Positions 27,083 to 36,954 of a stretch of DNA of 64,000 nt are shown in pieces. Made by a program: the position numbers and the translations under genes. Under the pieces are notes generated by a model. It worked only from the letters and a program-made list of their open reading frames with translations. It was not told where the DNA came from and searched no databases. The stretch comes from an uncultured Pelagibacteraceae bacterium (GTDB lineage: Bacteria > Pseudomonadota > Alphaproteobacteria > Pelagibacterales > Pelagibacteraceae), in assembly GCA_902626645.1 (NCBI GenBank), contig CACOGC010000002.1:124001-188000 (forward strand). Reading direction: 5' to 3'. Position 1 is the first letter of the stretch, and the number at the start of each line of letters is the position of its first letter.

Positions 27083-28369
27083 ATGAAAAAACAATATTTT
27101 ATAAATGCTAATATAATTGACCCACACAATTCAATTAACGAAACAGGTGGTCTTATAATCTCTGAAGAAGGAAAGATAGAAGCAGTAGGAAAAAAAGTGA
27201 ATACAAATAATCTTCCTTCAAGAGAAAAACCAGTTGATTTAAATGGAAAATATATATTTCCAGGTTTAGTTGACATGAGAGTATTCGTAGGTGAACCAGG
27301 CTATGAATATAAAGAAAATTTTAGAACCTTAAGTAATGCTGCTTTAGCTGGTGGTGTAACTTCAGTAGTAACAATGCCAAATACTGATCCGATAATAGAC
27401 AACGTATCTATAGTCGATTTTTTAAAAAGAAGAGGAAGAGATAAATCTCGAATAAACATTTTTCCGTGTGCATCACTTACAAAAAATATTGAGGGAAACA
27501 ATATGACAGAATTTGGTCTTCTCCAAAGTAAAGGTATAATAGCATTTACTGATGGCATTAAAACTATTCAAAATCCCAGATTAATGTCTCGGATAATGAA
27601 TTCTGCAAAAGATATTGGCTGTTTAATAATGCAACATGCGGAAGATTATGAACTTGCAAAAAATGGGATGATAAATTCAGGCATTATCGCATCTAAATTA
27701 GGATTATCAGGTATTCCTGAGATCGCAGAAAGAATTTTGATTGAAAGAGATCTTACTTTACTTGAAAAAGTAAAATGTAGATATCATATTTCTCAATTAT
27801 CATCACAAAAATCTATTGAAGTAATCAAACATAGGAAAGAAATTGTTAAATTCACATCCGGTGTTTCGATAAATAATCTCTCTTTAAATGAAAATGATAT
27901 AGGTGATTTTAGAACTTTTTTAAAACTATCTCCACCTTTGAGGCGTGAGGAAGATAGAATTGCTCTAGTGGAAGGATTAAAGGATGGATTAATAGATGTG
28001 ATTGTTTCAGATCACAAACCTGAAGATGAAGAGTCAAAGAGATTAACATTTTCTCAAGCTGCAACAGGCGCATCAGGTATAGAAACTTTATTATCTCTAA
28101 GTTTAGAATTATATCATAATGGATCTTTAAAATTAGAAACATTAATTAAAGCGCTTACTTCAAATCCTGCAAAAATTCTCAAAATAGATAAAGGTAACCT
28201 CTCCATTGGTAATGATGCAGATTTTTGTGTTGTAGATATAAGTAAACCATGGATTGTAAAAAAAGAAAAATTGGTTTCAAAATCAAAAAATACCTCAATT
28301 GAAGACAAAAAACTCCAAGGTAAGGTCACGAATACATTTGTAAAAGGAAAAGAATTATTTAAGCTTTAG
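27083..28369 (+). CDS. pyrC: Dihydroorotase-like protein, probable non-catalytic PyrC'
   Basis: A 428-residue amidohydrolase-fold protein matching the class I dihydroorotases. The N-terminal metal motif, normally DxHxH in the segment PGLVD-H-H-REPG, reads PGLVDMRVFVGEPG, with R66 and F68 replacing both histidines. Later family segments remain (IMQHAEDYEL, YHISQL, VSDHKPEDEE). Directly following pyrB, it matches the PyrC' form that serves as a structural partner of aspartate transcarbamoylase in pseudomonads and many alphaproteobacteria. If so, an active dihydroorotase must be encoded elsewhere. The identity as a DHOase homologue is firm; inactivity is inferred. Confidence 0.9.
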   Translation: MKKQYFINANIIDPHNSINETGGLIISEEGKIEAVGKKVNTNNLPSREKPVDLNGKYIFPGLVDMRVFVGEPGYEYKENFRTLSNAALAGGVTSVVTMPNTDPIIDNVSIVDFLKRRGRDKSRINIFPCASLTKNIEGNNMTEFGLLQSKGIIAFTDGIKTIQNPRLMSRIMNSAKDIGCLIMQHAEDYELAKNGMINSGIIASKLGLSGIPEIAERILIERDLTLLEKVKCRYHISQLSSQKSIEVIKHRKEIVKFTSGVSINNLSLNENDIGDFRTFLKLSPPLRREEDRIALVEGLKDGLIDVIVSDHKPEDEESKRLTFSQAATGASGIETLLSLSLELYHNGSLKLETLIKALTSNPAKILKIDKGNLSIGNDADFCVVDISKPWIVKKEKLVSKSKNTSIEDKKLQGKVTNTFVKGKELFKL

Positions 28370-28370
28370 T

Positions 28371-28949
28371 ATGGATATTTTTTTGATAGGTATCATTTCC
28401 TACCTCATGGGCTCGATACCTTTTGGATATATACTTACAAAGATATTTTTAAAAAAAGATATAAGAGAAATCGGATCCGGTAATATTGGAGCTACCAATG
28501 CTTTGAGAACCGGAAATAAAAGTATTGGTTATTTCACTTTAGTATTAGATATTTTAAAAGCAATTATTCCAGTTATTTATGTAAAAATTTTCTACCAAGA
28601 TTTTTTATATATTGCATCTTTATGTGCCTTTTTAGGTCATGTATTTCCAATTTGGCTTAAGTTTAAAGGTGGCAAGGGTGTTGCTACCTATGTCGGTATT
28701 TTATTTGCTATAAATTTATATTTTGGAATTATATTTTCTATTTGTTGGGTTGTAACTTTTTTTATTTCTAAATTTTCATCTCTATCATCTTTAGTGGCTT
28801 CGATATCTATACCAATCTATCTATTAATTTCTATTCAGTTTAATCAGGCAATTTTTTTTACGATCATGTTTATCTTGATTTTTTTTACTCACAGAGAAAA
28901 TATTAAAAGATTGATAAATAAAGAAGAAACTAAGACAAAAATTTATTAA
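28371..28949 (+). CDS. plsY: Acyl-phosphate:glycerol-3-phosphate acyltransferase
   Basis: PlsY acylates glycerol 3-phosphate using acyl-phosphate, the first step in phospholipid assembly. The 192-residue membrane protein has several hydrophobic helices and three cytoplasmic motifs: GSIPFGYILTK near 14, IGSGNIGATNALRTG near 35, and KFKGGKGVATYVG near 97. It begins 1 base after the pyrC' stop. The topA gene follows after 36 bp. Confidence 0.95.
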   Translation: MDIFLIGIISYLMGSIPFGYILTKIFLKKDIREIGSGNIGATNALRTGNKSIGYFTLVLDILKAIIPVIYVKIFYQDFLYIASLCAFLGHVFPIWLKFKGGKGVATYVGILFAINLYFGIIFSICWVVTFFISKFSSLSSLVASISIPIYLLISIQFNQAIFFTIMFILIFFTHRENIKRLINKEETKTKIY

Positions 28950-28953
28950 ATTG

Positions 28954-28976
28954 ACTATCTAAAGCTTTTGGGTAGT
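28954..28976 (+). terminator. Short-loop hairpin between plsY and topA
   Basis: ACTATCTAAA (28954-28963) pairs with TTTGGGTAGT (28967-28976) over ten positions, two of them G-U, closing a 3-nt loop. A short T-rich stretch without a long U run follows. It could be a weak terminator for the pyr-plsY segment or part of the topA leader. Confidence 0.3.
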
Positions 28977-28985
28977 TTGTAGTTT

Positions 28986-31571
28986 ATGAATTTGGTCATT
29001 GTAGAAAGTCCTGCTAAAGCAAAAACTATTAATAAATACCTAGGTGATAATTATAAAGTTTTAGCAAGTTATGGTCATATAAGAGATTTGCCGTCAAAAA
29101 ATGGTTCTGTCAATCCAGATCAAGATTTTAAAATGGAATGGGAAGTTGATAGTTTTTCAAAAAAATATTTAAAAGAAATAACTGATGCGGCTAAAGACTC
29201 ATCTAAAATTATATTAGCAACTGATCCTGATCGTGAAGGCGAGGCCATTGCTTGGCATGTCAAAGAATATTTGAATGAAAAAAAACTTTTAAAAGATAAA
29301 GAAATTGAACGAGTTGTATTTAATGAAATAACCAAAAAAGCTGTTATTCAAGGAATTGAAAATCCTAGGCAAATTGAGCCATTACTTGTCGATGCGTATA
29401 TGGCTAGAAGAGCATTGGACTACTTGGTTGGTTTTAATATATCCCCAATCCTGTGGACAAAACTTCCAGGTTCAAAATCTGCAGGAAGAGTTCAATCTGT
29501 TGCTTTAAAATTAATTACTGAGAGAGAACATGCAATTGAGTCTTTTAAACCTGAGGAATTTTGGACTTTAAGTATTAAATTTGCTGATACTGCAAATCAA
29601 AATTTCACTGCTAGTATTAGTCAACTTGACAACAATAAAATTGAAAAATTTTCATTCAGAAATAAAGAAGAGATAAATAAAGCTATATCAAGTATTAATA
29701 AAAAAAAATTTAGTATAACTGATATTTCTAGCAAAATAGTAAATCGTAATCCCTCTGGACCATTTACGACTTCAACTCTACAACAAACCGCATCGAGTCG
29801 ACTAGGTTTTGGTGCATCTAGAACAATGCAAATTGCCCAAAAACTTTATCAAGGTATAGAGATGGAGGGTGAGACAATTGGCTTAATTACTTATATGAGA
29901 ACTGATGGAACTAATCTATCTAAAGATGCTGTTACAAGTTTCAGAAACTATATCCAAAAAGAAATTGGTAATGAATACTTGCCTAAAGATGTTTTGAATT
30001 ATTCAGGCAAAAAAGCTAAAAATGCACAAGAAGCTCACGAAGCAATAAGACCTACTGATATTATTAGAACTCCTCAAAGTGTTAAAAAATATTTAAGTAC
30101 AGATCAAAATAAGCTTTATGATCTTATCTGGAGTAGAGCTTTATCTTCTCAGATGGAGTCAGCCAAATTTGATAGAAATACTATCACCATAACGTCAGAT
30201 AATAATGATACAATTTGTAAAGCCAGTGGATCAGTTTTAAAATTTGATGGTTTCTTAAAGATTTATAATAATCAAAGCAAAGATGATGATGAAACTATTT
30301 TACCTGCTGTATCTAAAGGACCTATTAATATTGAGGCGCTAATAGATGAACAGCATTATACACAACCACCACCAAGATATTCCGAAGCTAGTTTAGTTAA
30401 AAAACTTGAAGAGCTTGGTATTGGGAGGCCTTCTACGTATGCAAGTATTATTTCTACTATTGCCAATCGAGGTTATGCAGAAATATTGAATAAAAGATTT
30501 TTTCCTACAGATAGAGGTAAATTAATTTCAGCCTTTTTAGAAAAATTATTCTCAAAATATGTAGATTACAACTTTACAGCAGGATTAGAAGATCAACTTG
30601 ATGAGATCACTACTGGCAAAGAAAGTTGGATTAAAGTTTTGGAACTTTTTTGGAAAGACTTCAATAATAATGTTTCGGAAGTGAAAGAAAAAAGAACTAG
30701 AGAGGTATTGGATTTACTCAATGATAGTCTAGGTGAATTAATTTTTGACAAGGATAATGAAGGTAATGTAGTAAGAAAATGTCAATTATGTAGCTCCGGA
30801 ACACTTAGTTTAAAGAATAGTTTCAGAGGTGGCGCTTTTATAGGGTGTTCAAACTATCCAGAATGTAAATTTACACGACCCTTATCTAAAGCAAAAGCTG
30901 CTGCTCAAGCACAATTAGCTGAACCAAAATTTATAGGAAAACATGAAAATGGAAATGACATATATTTGAAAAATGGCAGATTTGGCCCCTACCTTCAATA
31001 CGAGAAAATCCCTTCTGATAAAGAAGTTGAAAAAATTAGTAAGAAAAAGAAAAAAACTAAAAAATTAAATTCAGATGTAAATGAACTTTTAAAAAATGTT
31101 TCAATACCAAAAGGATTAGAATTAGAGAGTATTAATTTGGAAAAAGCTCAATTTTTATGTTCACTACCTAAATCTTTGGGAATAAATCCAGATAATCAAA
31201 AAGAGATTACATTAAACATTGGAAGATTTGGTCCTTACTTAAAATGTGAAAATAAATCAGCAAGAATAGAAAATGTTGAGGAAATATTTTCCATAGGTTT
31301 AAATAGAGCAATAACATTAATAGCTGAGGCTAAACCTGGTCGAATGTCCTCTTCTATGATAAAAGATTTGGGAGAACATCCCGAGGATAAAAAACCTGTT
31401 AGAGTCATGAAGGGTCAGTATGGGCCTTATATAAAATATAAATCACTCAATGCTACTATTCCTGAGGAAAAAGACCCCACTGAATTAACGATGGAAGAAG
31501 CTTTAATATTAATTGAGAAAAGGAGAGAATACGATAAAACAAAAAAATCAAAAAGAAAAAAAACAAAATGA
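28986..31571 (+). CDS. topA: DNA topoisomerase I
   Basis: TopA relaxes negative supercoils by transient single-strand breaks. The 861-residue type IA enzyme has the N-terminal Toprim domain (MNLVIVESPAKAKTI and LATDPDREGEAIAWHV) and the active-site tyrosine Y303 in GLITYMRTDGTN. After the core it has one four-cysteine zinc-ribbon (CQLC...CSNYPEC, about 599-631). Then come C-terminal Topo-C repeats recognisable as KNGRFGPYLQYE, NIGRFGPYLKCE and MKGQYGPYIKYK, and a lysine-rich tail. The last bases overlap the ridA ATG. Confidence 0.96.
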   Translation: MNLVIVESPAKAKTINKYLGDNYKVLASYGHIRDLPSKNGSVNPDQDFKMEWEVDSFSKKYLKEITDAAKDSSKIILATDPDREGEAIAWHVKEYLNEKKLLKDKEIERVVFNEITKKAVIQGIENPRQIEPLLVDAYMARRALDYLVGFNISPILWTKLPGSKSAGRVQSVALKLITEREHAIESFKPEEFWTLSIKFADTANQNFTASISQLDNNKIEKFSFRNKEEINKAISSINKKKFSITDISSKIVNRNPSGPFTTSTLQQTASSRLGFGASRTMQIAQKLYQGIEMEGETIGLITYMRTDGTNLSKDAVTSFRNYIQKEIGNEYLPKDVLNYSGKKAKNAQEAHEAIRPTDIIRTPQSVKKYLSTDQNKLYDLIWSRALSSQMESAKFDRNTITITSDNNDTICKASGSVLKFDGFLKIYNNQSKDDDETILPAVSKGPINIEALIDEQHYTQPPPRYSEASLVKKLEELGIGRPSTYASIISTIANRGYAEILNKRFFPTDRGKLISAFLEKLFSKYVDYNFTAGLEDQLDEITTGKESWIKVLELFWKDFNNNVSEVKEKRTREVLDLLNDSLGELIFDKDNEGNVVRKCQLCSSGTLSLKNSFRGGAFIGCSNYPECKFTRPLSKAKAAAQAQLAEPKFIGKHENGNDIYLKNGRFGPYLQYEKIPSDKEVEKISKKKKKTKKLNSDVNELLKNVSIPKGLELESINLEKAQFLCSLPKSLGINPDNQKEITLNIGRFGPYLKCENKSARIENVEEIFSIGLNRAITLIAEAKPGRMSSSMIKDLGEHPEDKKPVRVMKGQYGPYIKYKSLNATIPEEKDPTELTMEEALILIEKRREYDKTKKSKRKKTK

Positions 31572-32029
31572 GTTTTGAAGATAAAATTAGAGAACTTAAT
31601 ATTAAGCTTCCTGAAGCGAAAGCACCAGTTGGTAATTATGTTGCAACAAAAATTACAGGAAAAATGTTATTCATATCAGGACAAATTTCTATTGATGATA
31701 ATGGTGAATTGATTAAAGGAAAGGTTGGTAAAGAATTGGATGTCACGGCTGGTTACAATGCTGCTAAGAGATGTGCGTTAAGTATTATTGCCCAAGTTAA
31801 AAAAGCCTGCAACAATGATTTATCAAAAATAAAATCATGTGTGAAATTAACAGGATTTGTAAACTCAACAGATGACTTTATTGATCAACCTAAAGTAATA
31901 AATGGCGCATCTGATTTGATTGCTTCAATTTTTGGAGACGCAGGTATGCATACTAGAGCTGCTGTCAGCACAAATAGTTTACCATTAGGCGTTTCGGTTG
32001 AGGTAGACGCAATATTTGAGTTAAATTAG
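31568..32029 (+). CDS. RidA/YjgF-family protein
   Basis: A 153-residue member of the RidA/YER057c/UK114 superfamily, trimeric enzymes that hydrolyse reactive enamine/imine intermediates from PLP enzymes. It shows LFISGQI near 35-41, an internal helix (GYNAAKRCALSIIAQVKKA), and the C-terminal HTRAAVSTNSLPLGVSVEVDAIFEL with the conserved arginine that binds the substrate carboxylate. It is about 25 residues longer than canonical RidA, as in the YjgH-like or Rid1-7 subgroups, so the exact substrate is uncertain. The ATG overlaps the topA stop. Confidence 0.85.
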   Translation: MSFEDKIRELNIKLPEAKAPVGNYVATKITGKMLFISGQISIDDNGELIKGKVGKELDVTAGYNAAKRCALSIIAQVKKACNNDLSKIKSCVKLTGFVNSTDDFIDQPKVINGASDLIASIFGDAGMHTRAAVSTNSLPLGVSVEVDAIFELN

Positions 32030-32033
32030 ATTT

Positions 32034-33332
32034 TTACTTTCCAACACTAAAATATTTTAACCCTTGGTCTTTAATCTTTGATGAAGAATATATATTTCTC
32101 ATATCAAAAATCATAAACTTCTTACCTTTAACTAAACTTTTAAAATTAACAGATTTAAAATCATTCCATTCAGTATGAATAATAACAAGATCAGCCCCAT
32201 GAACAGCATCTTTTATTGAAGTCTTATTAATTACATTTTTAAACTTCTTAAATTCAATTTTATAACCAGTTGGATCAAAATATTTTATAATTGCTCCTTT
32301 TTTTGATAACCATGGTATCATTTTTAAACTTGAAGAATCTCTCATATCATCTGTATTAGCTTTAAATGTAACTCCTAAAAAGGTAATTATTTTATTTTTA
32401 ATTTTCCTATTTAGAATTCTATTAATTCTATCTAATAAAATTTTAGATCTATTTTCATTTGATTTAATTACTGATTTTATTACTGATAAATTTGTTTTAA
32501 ATTTATCTGCTGTTGTAATAATGGCTTTTGTATCTTTAGGAAAACAAGATCCACCATAAGCAGGTCCTGCTCTAAGAAATCGACTGCCTATTCTTTTATC
32601 CAATCCCATACCTATTGATATATCCTCAACGTTAATGTTAGTTTTTTCACATAAATTAGCTATTTCATTTATAAAAGTAATCTTTGTTGCTAAAAAAGCA
32701 TTAGAGGCATATTTAATCAATTCGGCGGCTCTTCTAGAAGTTTGTAAATAAGAAGCACCCTTAGAAATAAGTGGGCTATAAAGATTTTTCAAAATTCTAC
32801 CTGCTCTTTTATCATTAGTTCCTATAACTACACGATCAGGATAAACAAAATCTCTTATTGCCTCTCCTTCTCTTAAAAATTCAGGATTTGAAACAACAGA
32901 AAATTTCTTTTTACTATTTCTTTTAGATAATATTTTTTCAATTTCATCTCCTGTCGTCACGGGAACTGTTGATTTTGTTATGATAATCTTAAATTTATTA
33001 ATTGAAGAACTTATTTCTTTAGAAACTTTGTAAATTTGACTTAAATCTGCTGAACTACCACCTTTTTTAGTTGGTGTACCAACACAAATAAAAATTATGT
33101 CTGAGTCTTTAATTGATTTTTTTAAATCTGTAGAAAAATTTAATTTTTTATTCTTAAAGTTCTTTAGTACTAATTCTGATAAACCAGGTTCATAAATTGG
33201 AATCTTTCCTTTTTTTAATAAATTTATTTTGTCAACATTGTTATCTACACAGATAACATCATTCCCTAAATCAGCAAAACACACTCCACTTACTAAACCT
33301 ACATAACCAGTACCAATCATACACAATTTCAT
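32034..33332 (-). CDS. ugd: UDP-glucose 6-dehydrogenase
   Basis: Ugd oxidises UDP-glucose twice to UDP-glucuronate. The 432-residue protein has the N-terminal NAD-binding motif IGTGYVGLVSGVCFADLG, IFICVGTPTKKGG, and the catalytic cysteine C263 in GPAYGGSCFPKDT. A C-terminal UDP-binding domain starts near 320 (FLGVTFKANTDDMRDSSS). It overlaps the galU stop by 4 bases, so the two successive steps glucose-1-P to UDP-glucose to UDP-glucuronate are co-expressed. No glycosyltransferases or polymer export genes are adjacent. Confidence 0.95.
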   Translation of the reverse strand: MKLCMIGTGYVGLVSGVCFADLGNDVICVDNNVDKINLLKKGKIPIYEPGLSELVLKNFKNKKLNFSTDLKKSIKDSDIIFICVGTPTKKGGSSADLSQIYKVSKEISSSINKFKIIITKSTVPVTTGDEIEKILSKRNSKKKFSVVSNPEFLREGEAIRDFVYPDRVVIGTNDKRAGRILKNLYSPLISKGASYLQTSRRAAELIKYASNAFLATKITFINEIANLCEKTNINVEDISIGMGLDKRIGSRFLRAGPAYGGSCFPKDTKAIITTADKFKTNLSVIKSVIKSNENRSKILLDRINRILNRKIKNKIITFLGVTFKANTDDMRDSSSLKMIPWLSKKGAIIKYFDPTGYKIEFKKFKNVINKTSIKDAVHGADLVIIHTEWNDFKSVNFKSLVKGKKFMIFDMRNIYSSSKIKDQGLKYFSVGK

Positions 33333-34144
33333 GATTTAGCTATCTCTAAAGTTGATTTGATGTAACCACTCATGCTTCCACAATCAAGATATTTTCCAGA
33401 AAAATTATGAGCAATGAATTTTTTATCATTTTGGATTAATGTTTGGATGGCATCTGTAATATGTATTTCTCCTCCTTTACCTGGTTTTTGTTTAAGCAAT
33501 TTTGAAAAAATTTCTCTAGGTAAAATATATCTTCCAATCACTGCTTTATTAGATGGTGCTTTTTTTACAGAAGGTTTTTCAATAACATCTGAAATCAAAT
33601 AATTATTCTTATTTATTTTAGTTTTTAACTTATAAATTCCCCATCTCGAAACATTATTTTTTTTAACATTCATACTAGCCATAACTGACGCGTTGTATTT
33701 TTTATGAATCTTTATCATTGATTTAGAACAATTTCTTTTAATAATAAGATCATCTGGTAACAACATTAAAAAAAAATTATGTTTTATGAATTTTTTTGTT
33801 TTCAAAACGGCATCTCCAGTGCCAAGTGGTTTGTTTTGATAAACGAATTTTATCATTTTTTTATATCTTAAAATTTTTTCGTATTCTTCCTTAATCCTTT
33901 TATCTTTCTTTTTTTTAATAATTTTTTTATAAAAATTATCATTATAAAAATAAGTCTTTATCATTTTCTTCTTATTTGAAATTATAAAAATAATCTCTTT
34001 AATACCGGCATCAATGCATTCATCTAGAATGTATTGAATTCCTGGTTTACCATTAATAGGTAAAAGTTCTTTTGGAAATACACTGGTTAATGGAAGTAAA
34101 CGTGTACCCAAACCAGCTAAAGGAATAATTGCTTGTTTAATCAT
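33329..34144 (-). CDS. galU: UTP--glucose-1-phosphate uridylyltransferase
   Basis: GalU makes UDP-glucose from UTP and glucose 1-phosphate. The 271-residue nucleotidyltransferase starts with IIPLAGLGTRLLPLT and FPKELLPINGKPGIQYILDE (about 7-45). It has FVYQNKPLGTGDAVL, the metal-binding LLPDDLII segment, and a KYLDCGSMSGY C-terminal motif. It heads the galU-ugd pair and is divergent from panC, with start codons only a few tens of bases apart. Confidence 0.95.
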   Translation of the reverse strand: MIKQAIIPLAGLGTRLLPLTSVFPKELLPINGKPGIQYILDECIDAGIKEIIFIISNKKKMIKTYFYNDNFYKKIIKKKKDKRIKEEYEKILRYKKMIKFVYQNKPLGTGDAVLKTKKFIKHNFFLMLLPDDLIIKRNCSKSMIKIHKKYNASVMASMNVKKNNVSRWGIYKLKTKINKNNYLISDVIEKPSVKKAPSNKAVIGRYILPREIFSKLLKQKPGKGGEIHITDAIQTLIQNDKKFIAHNFSGKYLDCGSMSGYIKSTLEIAKS

Positions 34145-34178
34145 TCAAATGTTTTACTTATTAAAAAGTTTTATACAA

Positions 34179-34988
34179 ATGAAAATTTTATTAAATAATA
34201 ATGATTTAAATGAGGCATTAGAAAATGTGTCTAATCTAGGTTTTGTACCTACCATGGGAAGTCTTCACAAAGGCCATATATCGTTAATTAAACAATCCAA
34301 AAAAAAATGTAATAAAACTATTGTAAGTATATTTGTAAATCCAAAACAATTTAATAATAAAAATGATTTTAAGAAATATCCAAGAAATAGAAAGAAGGAC
34401 TTATCGTTTTTAAAAAGACTTAAAGTTAGTTATGTATATTTACCAACTGTTAATGAAATTTATAGAGTAAAGAGATCCTCTAAGATTATAATTTCAAAAA
34501 AAGACAAGATATTATGTGCTAAGTACAGAAAAGGACATTTCGAGGGTGTAATTGATGTAATGGAACGGCTAATTGAAAACATCAAACCTCAAAAAATTTT
34601 TATGGGAGAGAAAGATTTTCAACAATTATATCTTTTAAAAAAATATTTAAGAAAACACTCTTCAAAGATAATAGAATGTAGAACAATTAGAGAGAGAAAC
34701 AAATTAGCATTATCTTCCAGAAATTCATTATTACAAAAACGTGAAAAAAATCTGGCTGCAAAATTAATTGCCAATATTATGAAACTTAAAAAAAAGTTAA
34801 ATAAGGAATCAAATATTAAAAAAATACTTAATAAAACTAGAAATGAAATAAATAAATTACAAAATGTTAGGATTGAATATCTCGAATTAAGAAATATTAA
34901 GAATCTTAAAATTTCTAATAAATTAAAAAATTCAAAAATTTTCGTATCTTTTTATATTAATAATGTAAGGTTGATTGATAATTTTTAA
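34179..34988 (+). CDS. panC: Pantothenate synthetase
   Basis: PanC ligates pantoate and beta-alanine, using ATP, to form pantothenate. The protein shows VPTMGSLHKGHISLI with the HIGH-like motif, VSIFVNPKQFN, KIFMGEKDFQQLYLLKK and a KMSKS-like SSRNSLL segment. The frame can begin at an ATG at 34149, but the ATG at 34179 is preferred because family members start about 25-30 residues before PTMG and the upstream start is only 4 bp from galU. The C-terminal dimerisation domain is lysine-rich and short. panB is not adjacent. Confidence 0.92.
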   Translation: MKILLNNNDLNEALENVSNLGFVPTMGSLHKGHISLIKQSKKKCNKTIVSIFVNPKQFNNKNDFKKYPRNRKKDLSFLKRLKVSYVYLPTVNEIYRVKRSSKIIISKKDKILCAKYRKGHFEGVIDVMERLIENIKPQKIFMGEKDFQQLYLLKKYLRKHSSKIIECRTIRERNKLALSSRNSLLQKREKNLAAKLIANIMKLKKKLNKESNIKKILNKTRNEINKLQNVRIEYLELRNIKNLKISNKLKNSKIFVSFYINNVRLIDNF

Positions 34989-34992
34989 AATT

Positions 34993-36264
34993 CTATAAAA
35001 AATAAGCCCCAACACCTAAAAAAGAAACAAAACCTATTACATCAGTTATTGTTGTTACGAAAACACTAGAGGCAATTGCTGGATCAATTTTCATTTTTTT
35101 TAATGTGACTGGAACAAGTATTCCAAATAAACCTGCCACTACCATTGTCAAAATCATTGAGATCGATATTATTAATGATAATTGGTAATCTTGAAACCAG
35201 ACTTGGACGATAAAAGAACTTATAACAGCAAAAATTATTCCATTGAGAATACCAATATTAAATTCCTTAATAATGTTTTGATTAAAGTTATTTTTAGTTA
35301 AATCATTTGTTGCTAAAGTTCTAACAGTAACTGCTAAAGTTTGCATACCTGCATTACCACCCATCGATGCAACTATTGGCATTAAAAATGCCAAGACAAC
35401 CATTTGTTCAATTGTTGCACCAAACAAACTAATACAATAGGTAGCCAGAAATGCTGTGAATAAGTTTAATAGTAACCAGTTAAATCGTCTTTTAGTTTTT
35501 GTGATAACACCATCTGTAATTTCTTCATCACCAACACCAGCTGAGTTTAAATTGTAATTTTCAAATGAATTACCAACTTCTTCTCTATCCATATCCACTG
35601 GAACTAAAAAAATTGAATCATCCATAATTGAGGACATTTTTGTTTCTCTAGGTGTTCTTAATACTTTAGAGGATGGTACAGCACCAATAGGTTTAAAATT
35701 TTCATCAACAATGTAAATTTCTAAAAATTCTTCTGGTAAGTCTTTATTCTCTCTTAAATAATCAATAGTTTGTCCTACCAACCAGTTACTTGGGATTGCT
35801 GTAAATTCTCTTTGCATTATCCTAGCAGCACTATCCTCTGGATAACTAAGACCTTCTAATAAAGCAAATCGATCTTTTGGGGGTAATAAACTTAATATTG
35901 AATTTTTATCTTTTTCTTCAACATTTTCTAAAATAGCTATGGCATCATCAGACTCTAAATTTTTTAAAATCCTAACAATTGCATCTGAGGAAAGATATTT
36001 AATGATTTCTGATTGAACAGACTCGTTTAATTCAACAAATACTTCTGGATCAATCTTAAAATTATTTAATTTTATTAAACTTTCTCTGTCATTTTCACTT
36101 AAATGCTCAATAATATCAGCAGCATCAGCGGGATGCATTTCCTCAAAAGATCTAGTTATAAAAGATGCATCATTTGAGGTAATTTTGTCTGTTACAACTT
36201 TTATATATTCCTTATTAAATTCAAAATTGACTTTTTTATCTTTAATTTTTTTTATTAAAGTCAT
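34993..36264 (-). CDS. mgtE: Magnesium transporter MgtE
   Basis: MgtE is a Mg2+-gated, Mg2+-selective channel. The 423-residue protein has the N-terminal superhelical domain (about 1-125; MHPADAADIIEHL and ILENVEEKDKNSIL), a CBS-domain pair (about 125-250) and a five-helix transmembrane domain. Visible membrane segments include PIVASMGGNAGMQTLAV and the terminal ASSVFVTTITDVIGF, where the conserved pore aspartate lies. Single gene, convergent with panC and divergent from lipB across 60 bp. Confidence 0.94.
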   Translation of the reverse strand: MTLIKKIKDKKVNFEFNKEYIKVVTDKITSNDASFITRSFEEMHPADAADIIEHLSENDRESLIKLNNFKIDPEVFVELNESVQSEIIKYLSSDAIVRILKNLESDDAIAILENVEEKDKNSILSLLPPKDRFALLEGLSYPEDSAARIMQREFTAIPSNWLVGQTIDYLRENKDLPEEFLEIYIVDENFKPIGAVPSSKVLRTPRETKMSSIMDDSIFLVPVDMDREEVGNSFENYNLNSAGVGDEEITDGVITKTKRRFNWLLLNLFTAFLATYCISLFGATIEQMVVLAFLMPIVASMGGNAGMQTLAVTVRTLATNDLTKNNFNQNIIKEFNIGILNGIIFAVISSFIVQVWFQDYQLSLIISISMILTMVVAGLFGILVPVTLKKMKIDPAIASSVFVTTITDVIGFVSFLGVGAYFL

Positions 36265-36324
36265 AAATACACCTATTATTTAGACGGATCTTTTAATACA
36301 AAATGAAAAGAATACAATTTTTAA

Positions 36325-36954
36325 ATGCCTATAGAAATTAAAAAGTCCCAAAATCCAATAAAATATGAAGACGCAATATCATTTATGGAAGATCGACTTA
36401 AAAATATCGATCTAAAAAAAGTAGATGATTTGATTTGGGTTTTAGAACACGATCATATCTATACATCGGGAACAAGCTATAATGAAAATGAGATAATAGA
36501 TAAATCTATAAATATTATTAAAACTAATAGAGGTGGTAAAATAACATATCATGGACCAGGACAACTCATTTGTTATTTTGTAATTGATTTAAAGAAAGGT
36601 AAGAAAGATATTAGAAAATTCATATCTGTAATTGAAAAATCAATTATTGAAACCCTGAATCTCTATGACATAGAAACATTTGCTGATAAAGAAAATATTG
36701 GTATTTGGTACAATGATAATTCAACCATAAAAAAAGTTGCTGCAATTGGGGTCAGAGTAAGTAAATGGATAGCTTATCATGGTTTTTCTATCAATATTAA
36801 TAACGATTTAAAAAAATATGACGCAATTATTCCTTGTGGGATTAAAGATAAAGGTATTACTAATCTCAAACAAATTAAAAATCAAAATTATGATGATTTA
36901 GAAAATAAGTTAATAGAAATATTTAAAACTAATTTGAAAAATTTAATCTTTTAG
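36325..36954 (+). CDS. lipB: Octanoyltransferase (lipoate biosynthesis)
   Basis: LipB transfers octanoate from acyl carrier protein to lipoyl domains of dehydrogenase complexes and the glycine cleavage H protein. The 209-residue protein has the [17 protein letters not shown] motif (about 71-87), [20 protein letters not shown] with the conserved lysine region, and the acyl-thioester cysteine C171 in [10 protein letters not shown]. The 3' end overlaps the convergent pseudouridine synthase gene by 26 bp. Confidence 0.95.
   Translation: MPIEIKKSQNPIKYEDAISFMEDRLKNIDLKKVDDLIWVLEHDHIYTSGTSYNENEIIDKSINIIKTNRGGKITYHGPGQLICYFVIDLKKGKKDIRKFISVIEKSIIETLNLYDIETFADKENIGIWYNDNSTIKKVAAIGVRVSKWIAYHGFSININNDLKKYDAIIPCGIKDKGITNLKQIKNQNYDDLENKLIEIFKTNLKNLIF

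Noticed and set aside
34149-34178. Upstream ATG extension of panC
   Set aside because: Would start 4 bp from the divergent galU start and adds residues not expected in PanC.
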